Assembly: GCF_018122625.2 (NCBI RefSeq)
Contig: NZ_JAGQFT020000004.1
Span: 1 to 64,000, forward strand
DNA length: 64,000 nt
Source of the DNA: Coralloluteibacterium stylophorae
GTDB taxonomy: Bacteria > Pseudomonadota > Gammaproteobacteria > Xanthomonadales > Xanthomonadaceae
Direction of reading: 5' to 3'
A model generated the notes under the pieces. It was not told the origin of the DNA. It did not search any database and saw nothing but the letters and a program-made list of their open reading frames with translations. The position numbers were made by a program, and so were the translations under genes. This document shows positions 1 to 7,570 of this stretch, piece after piece. Each line of letters opens with the position of its first letter. Position 1 is the stretch's first letter.

Positions 1-62
1 CCGGCTTCCGCCTGCTTGATGAAGCCGATGATCTGTTCGGTGGTGAAGCGACTCTTGCGCAT
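1..62 (-). CDS. IS3-family transposase OrfA, N-terminal fragment (runs off the window)
   Basis: Only the first 20 codons are in the window: MRKSRFTTEQIIGFIKQAEA. This is the characteristic start of the IS3-family OrfA helix-turn-helix protein, which binds the IS ends and is fused to the OrfB catalytic domain by programmed frameshifting in the full element. The ATG is at 62-60. Whether the element is intact cannot be told from here. The family call rests on the strongly conserved 'F(T/S)xEQIIGFIKQAE' start. Confidence 0.75.
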   Translation of the reverse strand, partial: MRKSRFTTEQIIGFIKQAEA

Positions 63-127
63 GTCCGTCCTCTTGGATGACGGACTCTACCTAGCTTCGG
101 CTGGTACGGCTCAGTGGGGGCAGGTCA
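1..127 (-). mobile_element. IS3-family insertion sequence, one end only
   Basis: The window opens inside an insertion sequence whose transposase gene starts at 62 and runs leftward out of the window. Upstream of that start, the minus strand reads TGACCTGCCCCCACTGAGCC from 127, which has the TG(A) start typical of IS3-family termini. I therefore put the element end near 127. The other terminus and any target duplication lie outside the window, so the exact end is inferred. The element sits directly beside the vsr/dcm defence genes. Confidence 0.5.
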
Positions 128-222
128 GCCGGAATCAGATCAGATTCCGAACCACACACCTGCAATCAGATCATCTTTTAATGAACGCCTCGAATCCGAG
201 AGAATGAGCAGCTCGGAAACAA

Positions 223-669
223 ATGCCCGAAAAGATTAACCCCGAAACGCGATCTCGAATGATGTCAGGAATTCGAGGCTCCAACACGAAGCCCGAGCTC
301 CTGATCAGATCCGGATTGCATGCTGCAGGCTTCCGCTTCCGACTGCATGCTCGTGCGTTGCCAGGCAGGCCTGACTTGGTGCTGCCACGGTGGCGGGTTG
401 CGGTGTTCGCCCACGGGTGCTTCTGGCACGGACACAAGGGCTGCGGCTATTTCCGCATCCCCAAGACGCGGACCGAGTTCTGGACCGAGAAGATCGCGGC
501 CAACGCGAGACGCGACGAGATGGCCATACAAGCGCTGCACGCGCTCAAATGGCGGATTGCAGTCGTGTGGGAATGCGCGCTGCGCCAAGCCCCAGAACAG
601 ACCCTTGCTGAGCTGGCAGGGTTCATCAGATCAGATCGGAGCTACATCGAGATCCGTGAGCTGAAATAG
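223..669 (+). CDS. vsr: Very short patch repair (Vsr) DNA mismatch endonuclease
   Basis: Vsr nicks DNA 5' of the T in T:G mismatches that arise when 5-methylcytosine deaminates, so it normally partners a Dcm-type methyltransferase. The 148-residue protein has the expected length (E. coli Vsr is 156). The key residues sit at nearly the E. coli positions: Glu25 in NTKPEL, Asp51 in GRPDLV, and His64 and His69 in VFAHGCFWHGH. Zinc ligands are probably Cys66, His71, Cys74 and Cys118, the last two shifted by one residue from the E. coli spacing. Thr63 of the E. coli enzyme is Ala here. The stop abuts the stop of the convergent methyltransferase gene with no gap, which supports a functional pair. 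Confidence 0.95.
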   Translation: MPEKINPETRSRMMSGIRGSNTKPELLIRSGLHAAGFRFRLHARALPGRPDLVLPRWRVAVFAHGCFWHGHKGCGYFRIPKTRTEFWTEKIAANARRDEMAIQALHALKWRIAVVWECALRQAPEQTLAELAGFIRSDRSYIEIRELK

Positions 670-2280
670 TCAGTTCAGAAGCCTGTGCACGATGCCGGCG
701 ATCTGATGCCCGAGCCAAGGCGGCACCGCATTGCCCACCTGCCTGCGTTGAGCGCCTCCAGGCCCTTCGAAGAAGAAGTTGTCGGGGAAGGTCTGTAGCC
801 GCGCGGCCTCACGGACTGTGAGGCTGCGCATCTGCGATGGATCCGGATGGATGAAGTAGTGTCCGTCCTTCGCCAGATGACTGGTGATCGTGGACGAGGG
901 CGCGTTCCACCTCTGCGCCTTGAAGCGGTCAATGAAATGGTTGCTCGCGGACCAGTTCTTGTGGTTCGGGTACAGCCTTTCCGGGAACTCTAGGGCGCCT
1001 CTAGGGGAGCGGTCGTGCGCCGCCGCGAAGGCAGACACGTAAGCATAGCGCAGGAGGTCACTCGCCATATGCGCCCGCGTCTCGTGCTGGAGGATCCCAT
1101 CCATCCGCGGGTCTTCCATTAACTGTCGGAGATGGGCCGGGAGGTTGGTCGCCTTCGCACAGGGGAGCCAGCGAGCGCCCGTTGTCAGCTCGCCGCCGGT
1201 CCAAGCTGCTGCGGCCGATTCGCGCAGACATGCGGCCGTGCCGCTGTCTACCTTTTCGGCGATGCTGACGCATTCATCGAGACTGCGAACGGAAAAGTCT
1301 CTCCAGGAGGAAATGATGTCACCGGTCAGGGAGCTTCTGACCTTCGGCAGAGCAGCAACCACATCGCGCAGCGCAACATCAGGCAGCCCCTCCTCGAGAG
1401 GTACCAGGGATTTGCCGACATCCTCAAGAACGCCAAGCAGGATCACACGGTGACGCTTCTGCGGCATCCCCAGCAGCTCGCTGCGGACGATGAAGTCGCT
1501 TGGCTGCCACGCGTGGTTTGGCCGCTGGACGATAGGCTCGATGCGGTAGCGCGGTCCATCCGCGCCGCCCGGCCGCTCCAGCTGCTCAAAGATTTCCCGG
1601 AAGATGTGTGCCCCTCCCACTCGGGAGGACAGGATGCCTTTCACATTCTCGAGGACGAAGGCTGCTGGCCTGTGCCTTGCGAGGATGTGCAGGTAATGCT
1701 GGTACAGGAAGTGTCGGCCATCGGTTTCAGGCAGGTATCCAGCAATACCGCGGTTGCGGGCCCGCCCCACCAATGAGAACGCCTGACATGGCGGCCCCCC
1801 GACAAGCACCCACGGCTGCCCCTGGCGTGCAGCTTGCCGCGCCACATGCTCGATGCGCTGGTCGAGGTAGCGGTCGTGATCCGGCCGCCCCAGTTCAACC
1901 TGACATACGCGCTGATCAGCCGCCTTCCACAGGTGCTCGGTTTTTCCGCACCAAGGGGCGGCGCGCGCGCCTTGCACGTAGTCGTAGTAGCTGGCCGGCG
2001 CCTCGCCGGAGGGAAAGCTCCGGAAAAACGCGCGCGTACGCAGCGTCTGCACTGCGTGCCGGTCCATCTCGGCCGAGAGCGCAACGTGGAAGCGCCCACC
2101 ACCCCGGTAAGCCTCGAAGCCTTCTCCCAGCCCTCCCGCTCCCGCGAAGATGTCCACAACAGGAATCGGGTGATCGGGCTTCACGGGTTGTACACAGCGT
2201 CGAGGGGCGCCAGGATCGCAGGCGGTGAGCCCACTGTCAAAGGTCGTCGTCTCACGGGCCGCGACAGAACTACGGATCAT
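670..2280 (-). CDS. dcm: DNA (cytosine-5-)-methyltransferase, Dcm type
   Basis: This enzyme methylates cytosine at C5 in a short recognition site. The 536-residue protein has motif I DIFAGAGGLGEGF (residues 43-55), motif IV GGPPCQAFS (161-169, catalytic Cys165) and motif VI ENVKG (211-215). It ends with the C-terminal motifs ESLTVREAARLQTFPDNF-like and QVGNAVPPWLG (motif X). The spacing between motifs I and IV (about 118 residues) is longer than in small type II enzymes. It converges with vsr and is divergent from the GHKL-ATPase operon across a 103-bp gap. In this setting it probably marks self DNA for the neighbouring nuclease system. The exact start is uncertain, because the first 35 residues are not conserved-looking. 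Target specificity cannot be read from the sequence. Confidence 0.93.
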   Translation of the reverse strand: MIRSSVAARETTTFDSGLTACDPGAPRRCVQPVKPDHPIPVVDIFAGAGGLGEGFEAYRGGGRFHVALSAEMDRHAVQTLRTRAFFRSFPSGEAPASYYDYVQGARAAPWCGKTEHLWKAADQRVCQVELGRPDHDRYLDQRIEHVARQAARQGQPWVLVGGPPCQAFSLVGRARNRGIAGYLPETDGRHFLYQHYLHILARHRPAAFVLENVKGILSSRVGGAHIFREIFEQLERPGGADGPRYRIEPIVQRPNHAWQPSDFIVRSELLGMPQKRHRVILLGVLEDVGKSLVPLEEGLPDVALRDVVAALPKVRSSLTGDIISSWRDFSVRSLDECVSIAEKVDSGTAACLRESAAAAWTGGELTTGARWLPCAKATNLPAHLRQLMEDPRMDGILQHETRAHMASDLLRYAYVSAFAAAHDRSPRGALEFPERLYPNHKNWSASNHFIDRFKAQRWNAPSSTITSHLAKDGHYFIHPDPSQMRSLTVREAARLQTFPDNFFFEGPGGAQRRQVGNAVPPWLGHQIAGIVHRLLN

Positions 2281-2383
2281 GGGGCACCGTGGGCATGGTG
2301 GCCGACGAGCAGCGCAGCCACGCTGGATCCACGCTTCGAGATCTCAGGACGTGGACCGCGGATGACTGCGGCAGGGGGAAGGG
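2281..2383. promoter_or_regulatory. Divergent intergenic region between dcm and the GHKL-Z1 operon
   Basis: This 103-bp gap must hold the promoters for the leftward methyltransferase gene and the rightward four-gene operon. A GGGGAAGGG stretch just before the ATG at 2384 can serve as ribosome binding site. I do not see a convincing -35/-10 pair or a clear palindrome, so this call rests on gene orientation. Confidence 0.4.
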
Positions 2384-3886
2384 ATGACGGAAGAAGTACA
2401 GGGGCAGCTGACGTTGCGGCCGAGCGCAGCGCGTCTGCTGGAGTCAATGCGCGATATCGGCTACTCGTTCGAGAGCGCGCTGGCCGACATCGTCGACAAC
2501 AGCATCTCCGCCGGAGCCACACGGATAGAGATCGCAAACGATGTCCACGCCGATGCCGGACCGTACCTGGCCGTGCTCGACAACGGGCGGGGGATGACGA
2601 CCGACGCCCTCACGGCTGCCATGCAGCACGGCAGCAGAAGCCCCCGGGAGACACGTGAGGCGGGAGACCTTGGCCGGTTTGGCCTCGGCATGAAGACGGC
2701 CTCGTTCTCACAGTGCCGACGGGTGACTGTCGTATCCCGTTCCGGAGGTCGCCTCGCAGCACGGTGCTGGGATCTTGACCTGGTCGTCGAGAAGGACGAC
2801 TGGATCCTGCGGGTCCTGGACGATGGGGAAATCGGCAAGCTGCCACTCGTGGACCGGATCGGCGCCTGCGGGACACTCGTGCTGTGGCAGAAACTGGACC
2901 GCCTCGACGCGCTGGGAGATCAGGACGACCAGCTCTACGCCGCGCTGAACCAGATGTTCGGTCTGGCGCGACCCCATCTCGCCCTGACCTTCCACCGCTT
3001 CATCGCACCGGAGCCGGGAGAAGGCAGCCGGGCGGTCACCATGACGATCAATGGCGCGCAGGTGGAAGCCCTTGACCCCTTCGCCCGCCTGATGACTCCG
3101 CGCTCTGACGCGCATGCAGTGGAAGTGGTTCGCATGGACCAAGGCGACATCGTCGTCCAGGCGTTCACCCTCCCGCACCACCAGCGGCTGAAGACCGCGC
3201 AGCTGCAGGCGCTGGAACTTGGATCCAGCCTTGTGGAAACGCAGGGGCTGTATGTCTATCGCGCGAGACGGCTGATCGCCGGCGGCACCTGGCTAGGGCT
3301 CGCACGACGGGCGGAGCTTACCAAGCTGCTGCGCGTGCGCGTGGACGTGCCGACTTCACTCGACGCCGAATGGAGCGTCGACGTCAGGAAGTCACGCGTC
3401 CGACCGCCTGCTGCCGTAAGGGCAAAGCTACGGCCACTGGTCGAGAGGATGACCGAGACCGCGCGCCGGCCCTATACCTACCGCGGCACCAGGCAGGCAG
3501 CGGCGTCGGGGCTTCCCCTCTGGGAGCGTGTCGAGGAGCGTGGCACGCTGCGCTACGAGGTGCGCCGCGATCATCCGATGATCGAGGCACTGCAGAAGGC
3601 CGCAGGAGCGCAGACGAGTGTCGACGCCGTGCTGCTCGCAATCGAGTCCACGCTTCCGCTCGAATCACTCTTCTCGGATGTCGCCGGCACGCCGCAGGCG
3701 CTGCGTCAGAGCGCGATGGCCCATGACGAACTCCAGAAGCTCCTCGCCGCATTCGTCGAAGCGATGGCGCCTGGCAAGGACACACTGCCGTCGTCCATTG
3801 CGGAGGCCATCCTCGCCACTCCCGTCTTCGCGGGCCAACCATCCGCACGCGCCGTACTCGCCGGCCTGCGCCACATCGAAAACTGA
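2384..3886 (+). CDS. GHKL ATPase, MORC/MutL/Hsp90-like (ATP-binding protein of the Z1 defence operon)
   Basis: This is a Bergerat-fold ATPase expected to dimerise on ATP binding and act as a clamp or switch on DNA. The N box reads ADIVDNSISAGA (about residues 34-45). The G1 box is DNGRGM (about 66-71), and the G2 box is GRFGLGMKTASFS (about 96-108), the form typical of the MORC/MutL side of the superfamily. The C-terminal part (about 200-500) has no motif I recognise. It is the first gene of a tight operon: the next gene starts 9 nt after its stop. In known genomes such ATPases pair with Z1-domain proteins, PD-(D/E)XK proteins and AIPR proteins beside Dcm/Vsr, which points to anti-phage or anti-plasmid function. 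The role in this strain is inferred. Confidence 0.88.
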   Translation: MTEEVQGQLTLRPSAARLLESMRDIGYSFESALADIVDNSISAGATRIEIANDVHADAGPYLAVLDNGRGMTTDALTAAMQHGSRSPRETREAGDLGRFGLGMKTASFSQCRRVTVVSRSGGRLAARCWDLDLVVEKDDWILRVLDDGEIGKLPLVDRIGACGTLVLWQKLDRLDALGDQDDQLYAALNQMFGLARPHLALTFHRFIAPEPGEGSRAVTMTINGAQVEALDPFARLMTPRSDAHAVEVVRMDQGDIVVQAFTLPHHQRLKTAQLQALELGSSLVETQGLYVYRARRLIAGGTWLGLARRAELTKLLRVRVDVPTSLDAEWSVDVRKSRVRPPAAVRAKLRPLVERMTETARRPYTYRGTRQAAASGLPLWERVEERGTLRYEVRRDHPMIEALQKAAGAQTSVDAVLLAIESTLPLESLFSDVAGTPQALRQSAMAHDELQKLLAAFVEAMAPGKDTLPSSIAEAILATPVFAGQPSARAVLAGLRHIEN

Positions 3887-3895
3887 GGACTGTTG

Positions 3896-6604
3896 ATGAC
3901 GCATCAGCAACTGCTGGGTCTTGCTCGCACGGCCATGGTGGGACGCGCCGCCCAGACTCCAGCCGAGATCCTCGAGGTGGTGCGAACTCTCGCCGCACTT
4001 CCCTTCATGGATCCTGCGCCAGCGGAAGACGACATCGCCGAAGCAGCTCAGCAACTCGAACGTGAGTTCGAGGTCATGCTGGGGCCCGCGCACACCATCC
4101 AAGCGAGCGGGCATCGACCATGGCTGCGCGGCCGCGCGCACGAAATCAAGTTCCGCTACTGGCAGCGCTACCGCCACTTCCTCATCGCGGGCGGCATGGC
4201 CGAACGTGTCATCAACACCGTCGCCGACGTTACCGACACCATCGTCGATCTTGCCGGCGATCCGACGACAGAGGGCAAGTGGTCGCGCCGCGGGCTGGTC
4301 GTCGGCCACGTCCAGAGCGGCAAGACGGCGAACTACCTCGGCGTCATCAACAAGGCCGCGGATGCCGGATACCGTGTGGTCATCCTGATCGCAGGTGTGC
4401 ACAACAACCTGCGCTCCCAGACGCAGGAGCGTGTCGATCAAGGCTTCGTGGGCCGTGACAGCGACCAGATCCTGAGCCGTCAGGCCAATGTGGATCGTGT
4501 CGGCGTCGGCCTTATCAATCCCGGCTTCACCGCCACCGCCTACACGAGTCGCGCCCACGATTTCAGCCGTGCAAAGGCGGAGAGCCTCGGCAACCCGCTT
4601 CAGAACAGCGCCGAACCGGTCATCCTCGTCATCAAGAAGAACCCATCGATCCTCAACAACCTGATCGACTGGATCCGTGGCACGAGCGCGTCGCAGGGGG
4701 GACTTACGCTTCCGATGCTCGTGATCGACGACGAGGCCGACAATGCGTCCGTCGACACCTCCAAGGACCCCGAAGCACCCCGCACCATCAACCGGCTGAT
4801 CCGTGCGCTTCTGAGTCTCTCGACCCGAAACGCCTACATCGGCTACACCGCCACCCCCTTTGCCAACATCTTCATCGATCCGGAAACGGAGAACACAGAC
4901 CAGGGGAAGGACCTCTTCCCGCGGGACTTCATCGTCGGTCTGGATGCACCTTCGAACTACGTCGGCGCGCACGAGTTCTTTCTCTCAGATGATGCGGAAC
5001 AGCTTACGGTTGACCTGACGGACACCGAGAAGTGGTTGCCCGTCAAGCACAAGATCGACTGGCGCGTGGACGGCCTGCACCCAAGCCTCATTGAAGCCAT
5101 CGACTGCTTTGTCGTCTCCAAGGCGATCCGGATCCTGCGGGGACAGGGCAACCGGCATCACTCCATGCTGGTCAATGTCTCCCGCTTCACGCGCGTGCAG
5201 GGCGATGTTGCGCGAGAGATATCCCAGCACCTCGTCGGGATGCAGGCCGCGATCCAGAACCGACACGCGATGCAGACGGAGGCGGCCCTGCGCGATCCCT
5301 TCCTGCGGTCGCTCTACGACACATGGCAGAAACACTACGCCGGCGGCAAGGAACAATGGGTCGACATCCAGCGCGAGCTGCACCGCGCTGCAGCCAGCAT
5401 GTCGGTCGTTGAGATAAATGCTTCGAGAGGCTCGGGTAAGCTCGACTACCGAGCCCATGCCGACACGGGCCTCAATGTCATCGCAGTGGGCGGCAACTCG
5501 CTCTCACGCGGCTTCACCCTGGAGGGGCTGACGGTCAGCTACTTCCTCCGGAACACGCAGATGTACGACACGCTCCTTCAGATGGGGCGCTGGTTCGGAT
5601 ATCGGGATGGCTTCAAGGATCTCTGCCGTCTCTTTCTGCATCCCGACGCAAGCGACTGGTACGGATTCATTGCCGAAGCAACCGAAGAGCTTCGCGACGA
5701 GATACGAAGGATGGAATTGAGCGGGCTTACTCCGATGGACTTCGGGCTGGCCGTGCGGAGCCATCCAGGGGCACTGATGGTCACCGCCCGCGACAAGATG
5801 CGGAACACGGAGCAGATCGTTCGCGAGGTGGGGCTCGCCGGGAAGCTTGTCGAGACGTCCGTACTCATCGCTTCGGAAGCGGCACGGGTTCGGAACATCG
5901 GCGCTCTTGAGCATCTTGTTGAGCGGATGCTCGGTGAGCACGGGCCACCGGAAGCGGTCGAGCCCACCGCCATCCTTACGAATCACCTGTTCCGGAATGT
6001 AAGCGCCGATAACGTACTCGACCTCATCGCCTCGTTCGGGACACATCCAGGTCAGCTTGAGATGCAGCCGACGCCTCTGAGCAACTACATCCGTGATCGC
6101 GGCCTTGGGCAGTGGGATGTGGTGCTCGTGTCCAGCTCACGCGCCAAGGCCGAGACCGGTGACGTCATGGATGTCCACGGGCTGGCAGTCGGGCTACAGG
6201 AGCGGGTTGTCGAGGTAAGGCCCAGTGGACGCTTCGAGAACGCCCTGCTCGTATCCGGGACGAAGCGCCGCGTTGCATCCCGCGGTGTGGAGAAGATCGG
6301 CCTGTCGGAAGAGGAGATCCACGCAGCACGCGCCGCGCACGGCGAGTCAAAGAAGAACATTCCGGATCATCTGTTCCGGGAGCAGCGGAGCCGCCCTCTT
6401 CTGATGCTCCATCTCCTTAGGACGAAAGATGACAAGGGTGCACCTGGTAACGTCCATGCAGCCTACGGCCTGAGTTTCCCGGGACTTTCAGCCGGAGAGA
6501 AGGAAAAGCTGGTGCTCTATACCGCCAATCTCATCGCGTATCGGGAGCTCTACGGTACGAGGGAAGATGAAGAGGACGATGAGGACGCAGCGGCCAATGC
6601 GTGA
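3896..6604 (+). CDS. Z1-domain superfamily 2 helicase-like ATPase
   Basis: This protein of about 902 residues carries SF2 helicase-type motifs in order: Walker A GHVQSGKT (about 137-144), Walker B VIDDEAD (about 276-282), motif III GYTATPF (about 316-322) and a motif VI-like QMGRWFGYR (about 562-570). This layout defines the Z1 domain, whose known members sit beside GHKL ATPases in restriction-like operons. It presumably provides ATP-driven DNA or protein remodelling for the complex. I chose ATG 3896 over the in-frame TTG at 3893 because a GAGGA box lies six bases upstream of the ATG. The gene is 9 nt from the upstream stop and overlaps the next gene by 8 nt, so translation is probably coupled. 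An acidic tail (EDEEDDEDAAANA) closes the protein. Confidence 0.92.
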   Translation: MTHQQLLGLARTAMVGRAAQTPAEILEVVRTLAALPFMDPAPAEDDIAEAAQQLEREFEVMLGPAHTIQASGHRPWLRGRAHEIKFRYWQRYRHFLIAGGMAERVINTVADVTDTIVDLAGDPTTEGKWSRRGLVVGHVQSGKTANYLGVINKAADAGYRVVILIAGVHNNLRSQTQERVDQGFVGRDSDQILSRQANVDRVGVGLINPGFTATAYTSRAHDFSRAKAESLGNPLQNSAEPVILVIKKNPSILNNLIDWIRGTSASQGGLTLPMLVIDDEADNASVDTSKDPEAPRTINRLIRALLSLSTRNAYIGYTATPFANIFIDPETENTDQGKDLFPRDFIVGLDAPSNYVGAHEFFLSDDAEQLTVDLTDTEKWLPVKHKIDWRVDGLHPSLIEAIDCFVVSKAIRILRGQGNRHHSMLVNVSRFTRVQGDVAREISQHLVGMQAAIQNRHAMQTEAALRDPFLRSLYDTWQKHYAGGKEQWVDIQRELHRAAASMSVVEINASRGSGKLDYRAHADTGLNVIAVGGNSLSRGFTLEGLTVSYFLRNTQMYDTLLQMGRWFGYRDGFKDLCRLFLHPDASDWYGFIAEATEELRDEIRRMELSGLTPMDFGLAVRSHPGALMVTARDKMRNTEQIVREVGLAGKLVETSVLIASEAARVRNIGALEHLVERMLGEHGPPEAVEPTAILTNHLFRNVSADNVLDLIASFGTHPGQLEMQPTPLSNYIRDRGLGQWDVVLVSSSRAKAETGDVMDVHGLAVGLQERVVEVRPSGRFENALLVSGTKRRVASRGVEKIGLSEEEIHAARAAHGESKKNIPDHLFREQRSRPLLMLHLLRTKDDKGAPGNVHAAYGLSFPGLSAGEKEKLVLYTANLIAYRELYGTREDEEDDEDAAANA

Positions 6605-7562
6605 CGATCCCTGGGCGGGACTAGGTCCCACGCCGCAGCAGATCATCGGGAACCGGGTCGGCGGACAGCATGCCCTCTCGATCTACTGGGTCCGCAGCCC
6701 GGATGGCTCGCCCGGACTTCTGCTGCGCGGCATCGACCGAGGTGCGGTTCCGTCTGCGCTTCCGCGCCCTCGAGGGCTCGCGATCGCGGTCAGCGCTCCC
6801 GGCGAGCAGCCGGCGGAAGCAGGGCTCTATCTGCAATCCCGGGCGGAACAGGAAGTCTTCGTAGCCCTTTGCAGGGACGTCATCTCCTACTCGTCGAAAG
6901 ACGCAACACCTCGCGGAGCGACGTCGCTCGCTTTTCGCCGGATCGAGCACTGGCATTCGCTCCTCAACCGGCGCGCGCCCGAGGAGATGGGGCCTCAGGA
7001 AGTCCGCGGCCTGATCGGCGAACTCTGGGTGCTGCTTCGCCTCTCGGACGCGATAGGCATGGCAGCTGCCCTGCAATCGTGGGTTGCACCCGACGACCAT
7101 CCGCAGGATTTCGCCACGGGCGGTGGCGTCGTCGAGGTCAAGACCCGACTGGCCGGCTCAAGACCGCATGCCCGCATCTCCTCGCTTGAGCAGCTGGAAG
7201 AGAGCGCACTGCCGCTTCATCTCCTTGTGGTGGAACTGGCACCAGGCAGCAACCCCTCGGCCTTCTCCCTGAACGAGATCGCGCAGCGCGTTCTCGATGT
7301 CGCGGAGGAATATGGCCCGGACACGCGCGACGCCGCTGCACTGGCGCTCCTCCGTCGAGGACACGTCGAGAAGGACGCCTACGATGTGGATAGATACACC
7401 ACCTCCGGCGCGCGGTTGTTCCGGGTTGACGGCACCTTCCCGCGCCTGACGAGATCCCGCACCGACCGTCGCATCCACGCCGCGCAGTACACGCTGGATC
7501 TCACTGCACTTGATCCGTTCGAGTGCCCGCTCAACACCGTTCTTCCGCAGCAGGGAGCGTAG
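6597..7562 (+). CDS. PD-(D/E)XK motif protein (DUF4420-like putative nuclease)
   Basis: The 321-residue product shows a restriction-nuclease-like core, HPQDFATGGGVVEVKTR (about residues 164-180). The Asp of QDF and the Glu-Val-Lys of VEVKT fit the D...(D/E)XK catalytic pattern. It matches the family annotated as PD-(D/E)XK motif protein, which accompanies Z1 and AIPR genes, and it is the best candidate for the DNA-cutting subunit of this operon. I used ATG 6597, which overlaps the Z1 stop by 8 nt. An upstream in-frame ATG at 6567 would add ten basic residues encoded inside the Z1 gene and is less likely. Metal dependence and target are unknown. Confidence 0.85.
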   Translation: MRDDPWAGLGPTPQQIIGNRVGGQHALSIYWVRSPDGSPGLLLRGIDRGAVPSALPRPRGLAIAVSAPGEQPAEAGLYLQSRAEQEVFVALCRDVISYSSKDATPRGATSLAFRRIEHWHSLLNRRAPEEMGPQEVRGLIGELWVLLRLSDAIGMAAALQSWVAPDDHPQDFATGGGVVEVKTRLAGSRPHARISSLEQLEESALPLHLLVVELAPGSNPSAFSLNEIAQRVLDVAEEYGPDTRDAAALALLRRGHVEKDAYDVDRYTTSGARLFRVDGTFPRLTRSRTDRRIHAAQYTLDLTALDPFECPLNTVLPQQGA

Positions 7563-7570
7563 TCAACATC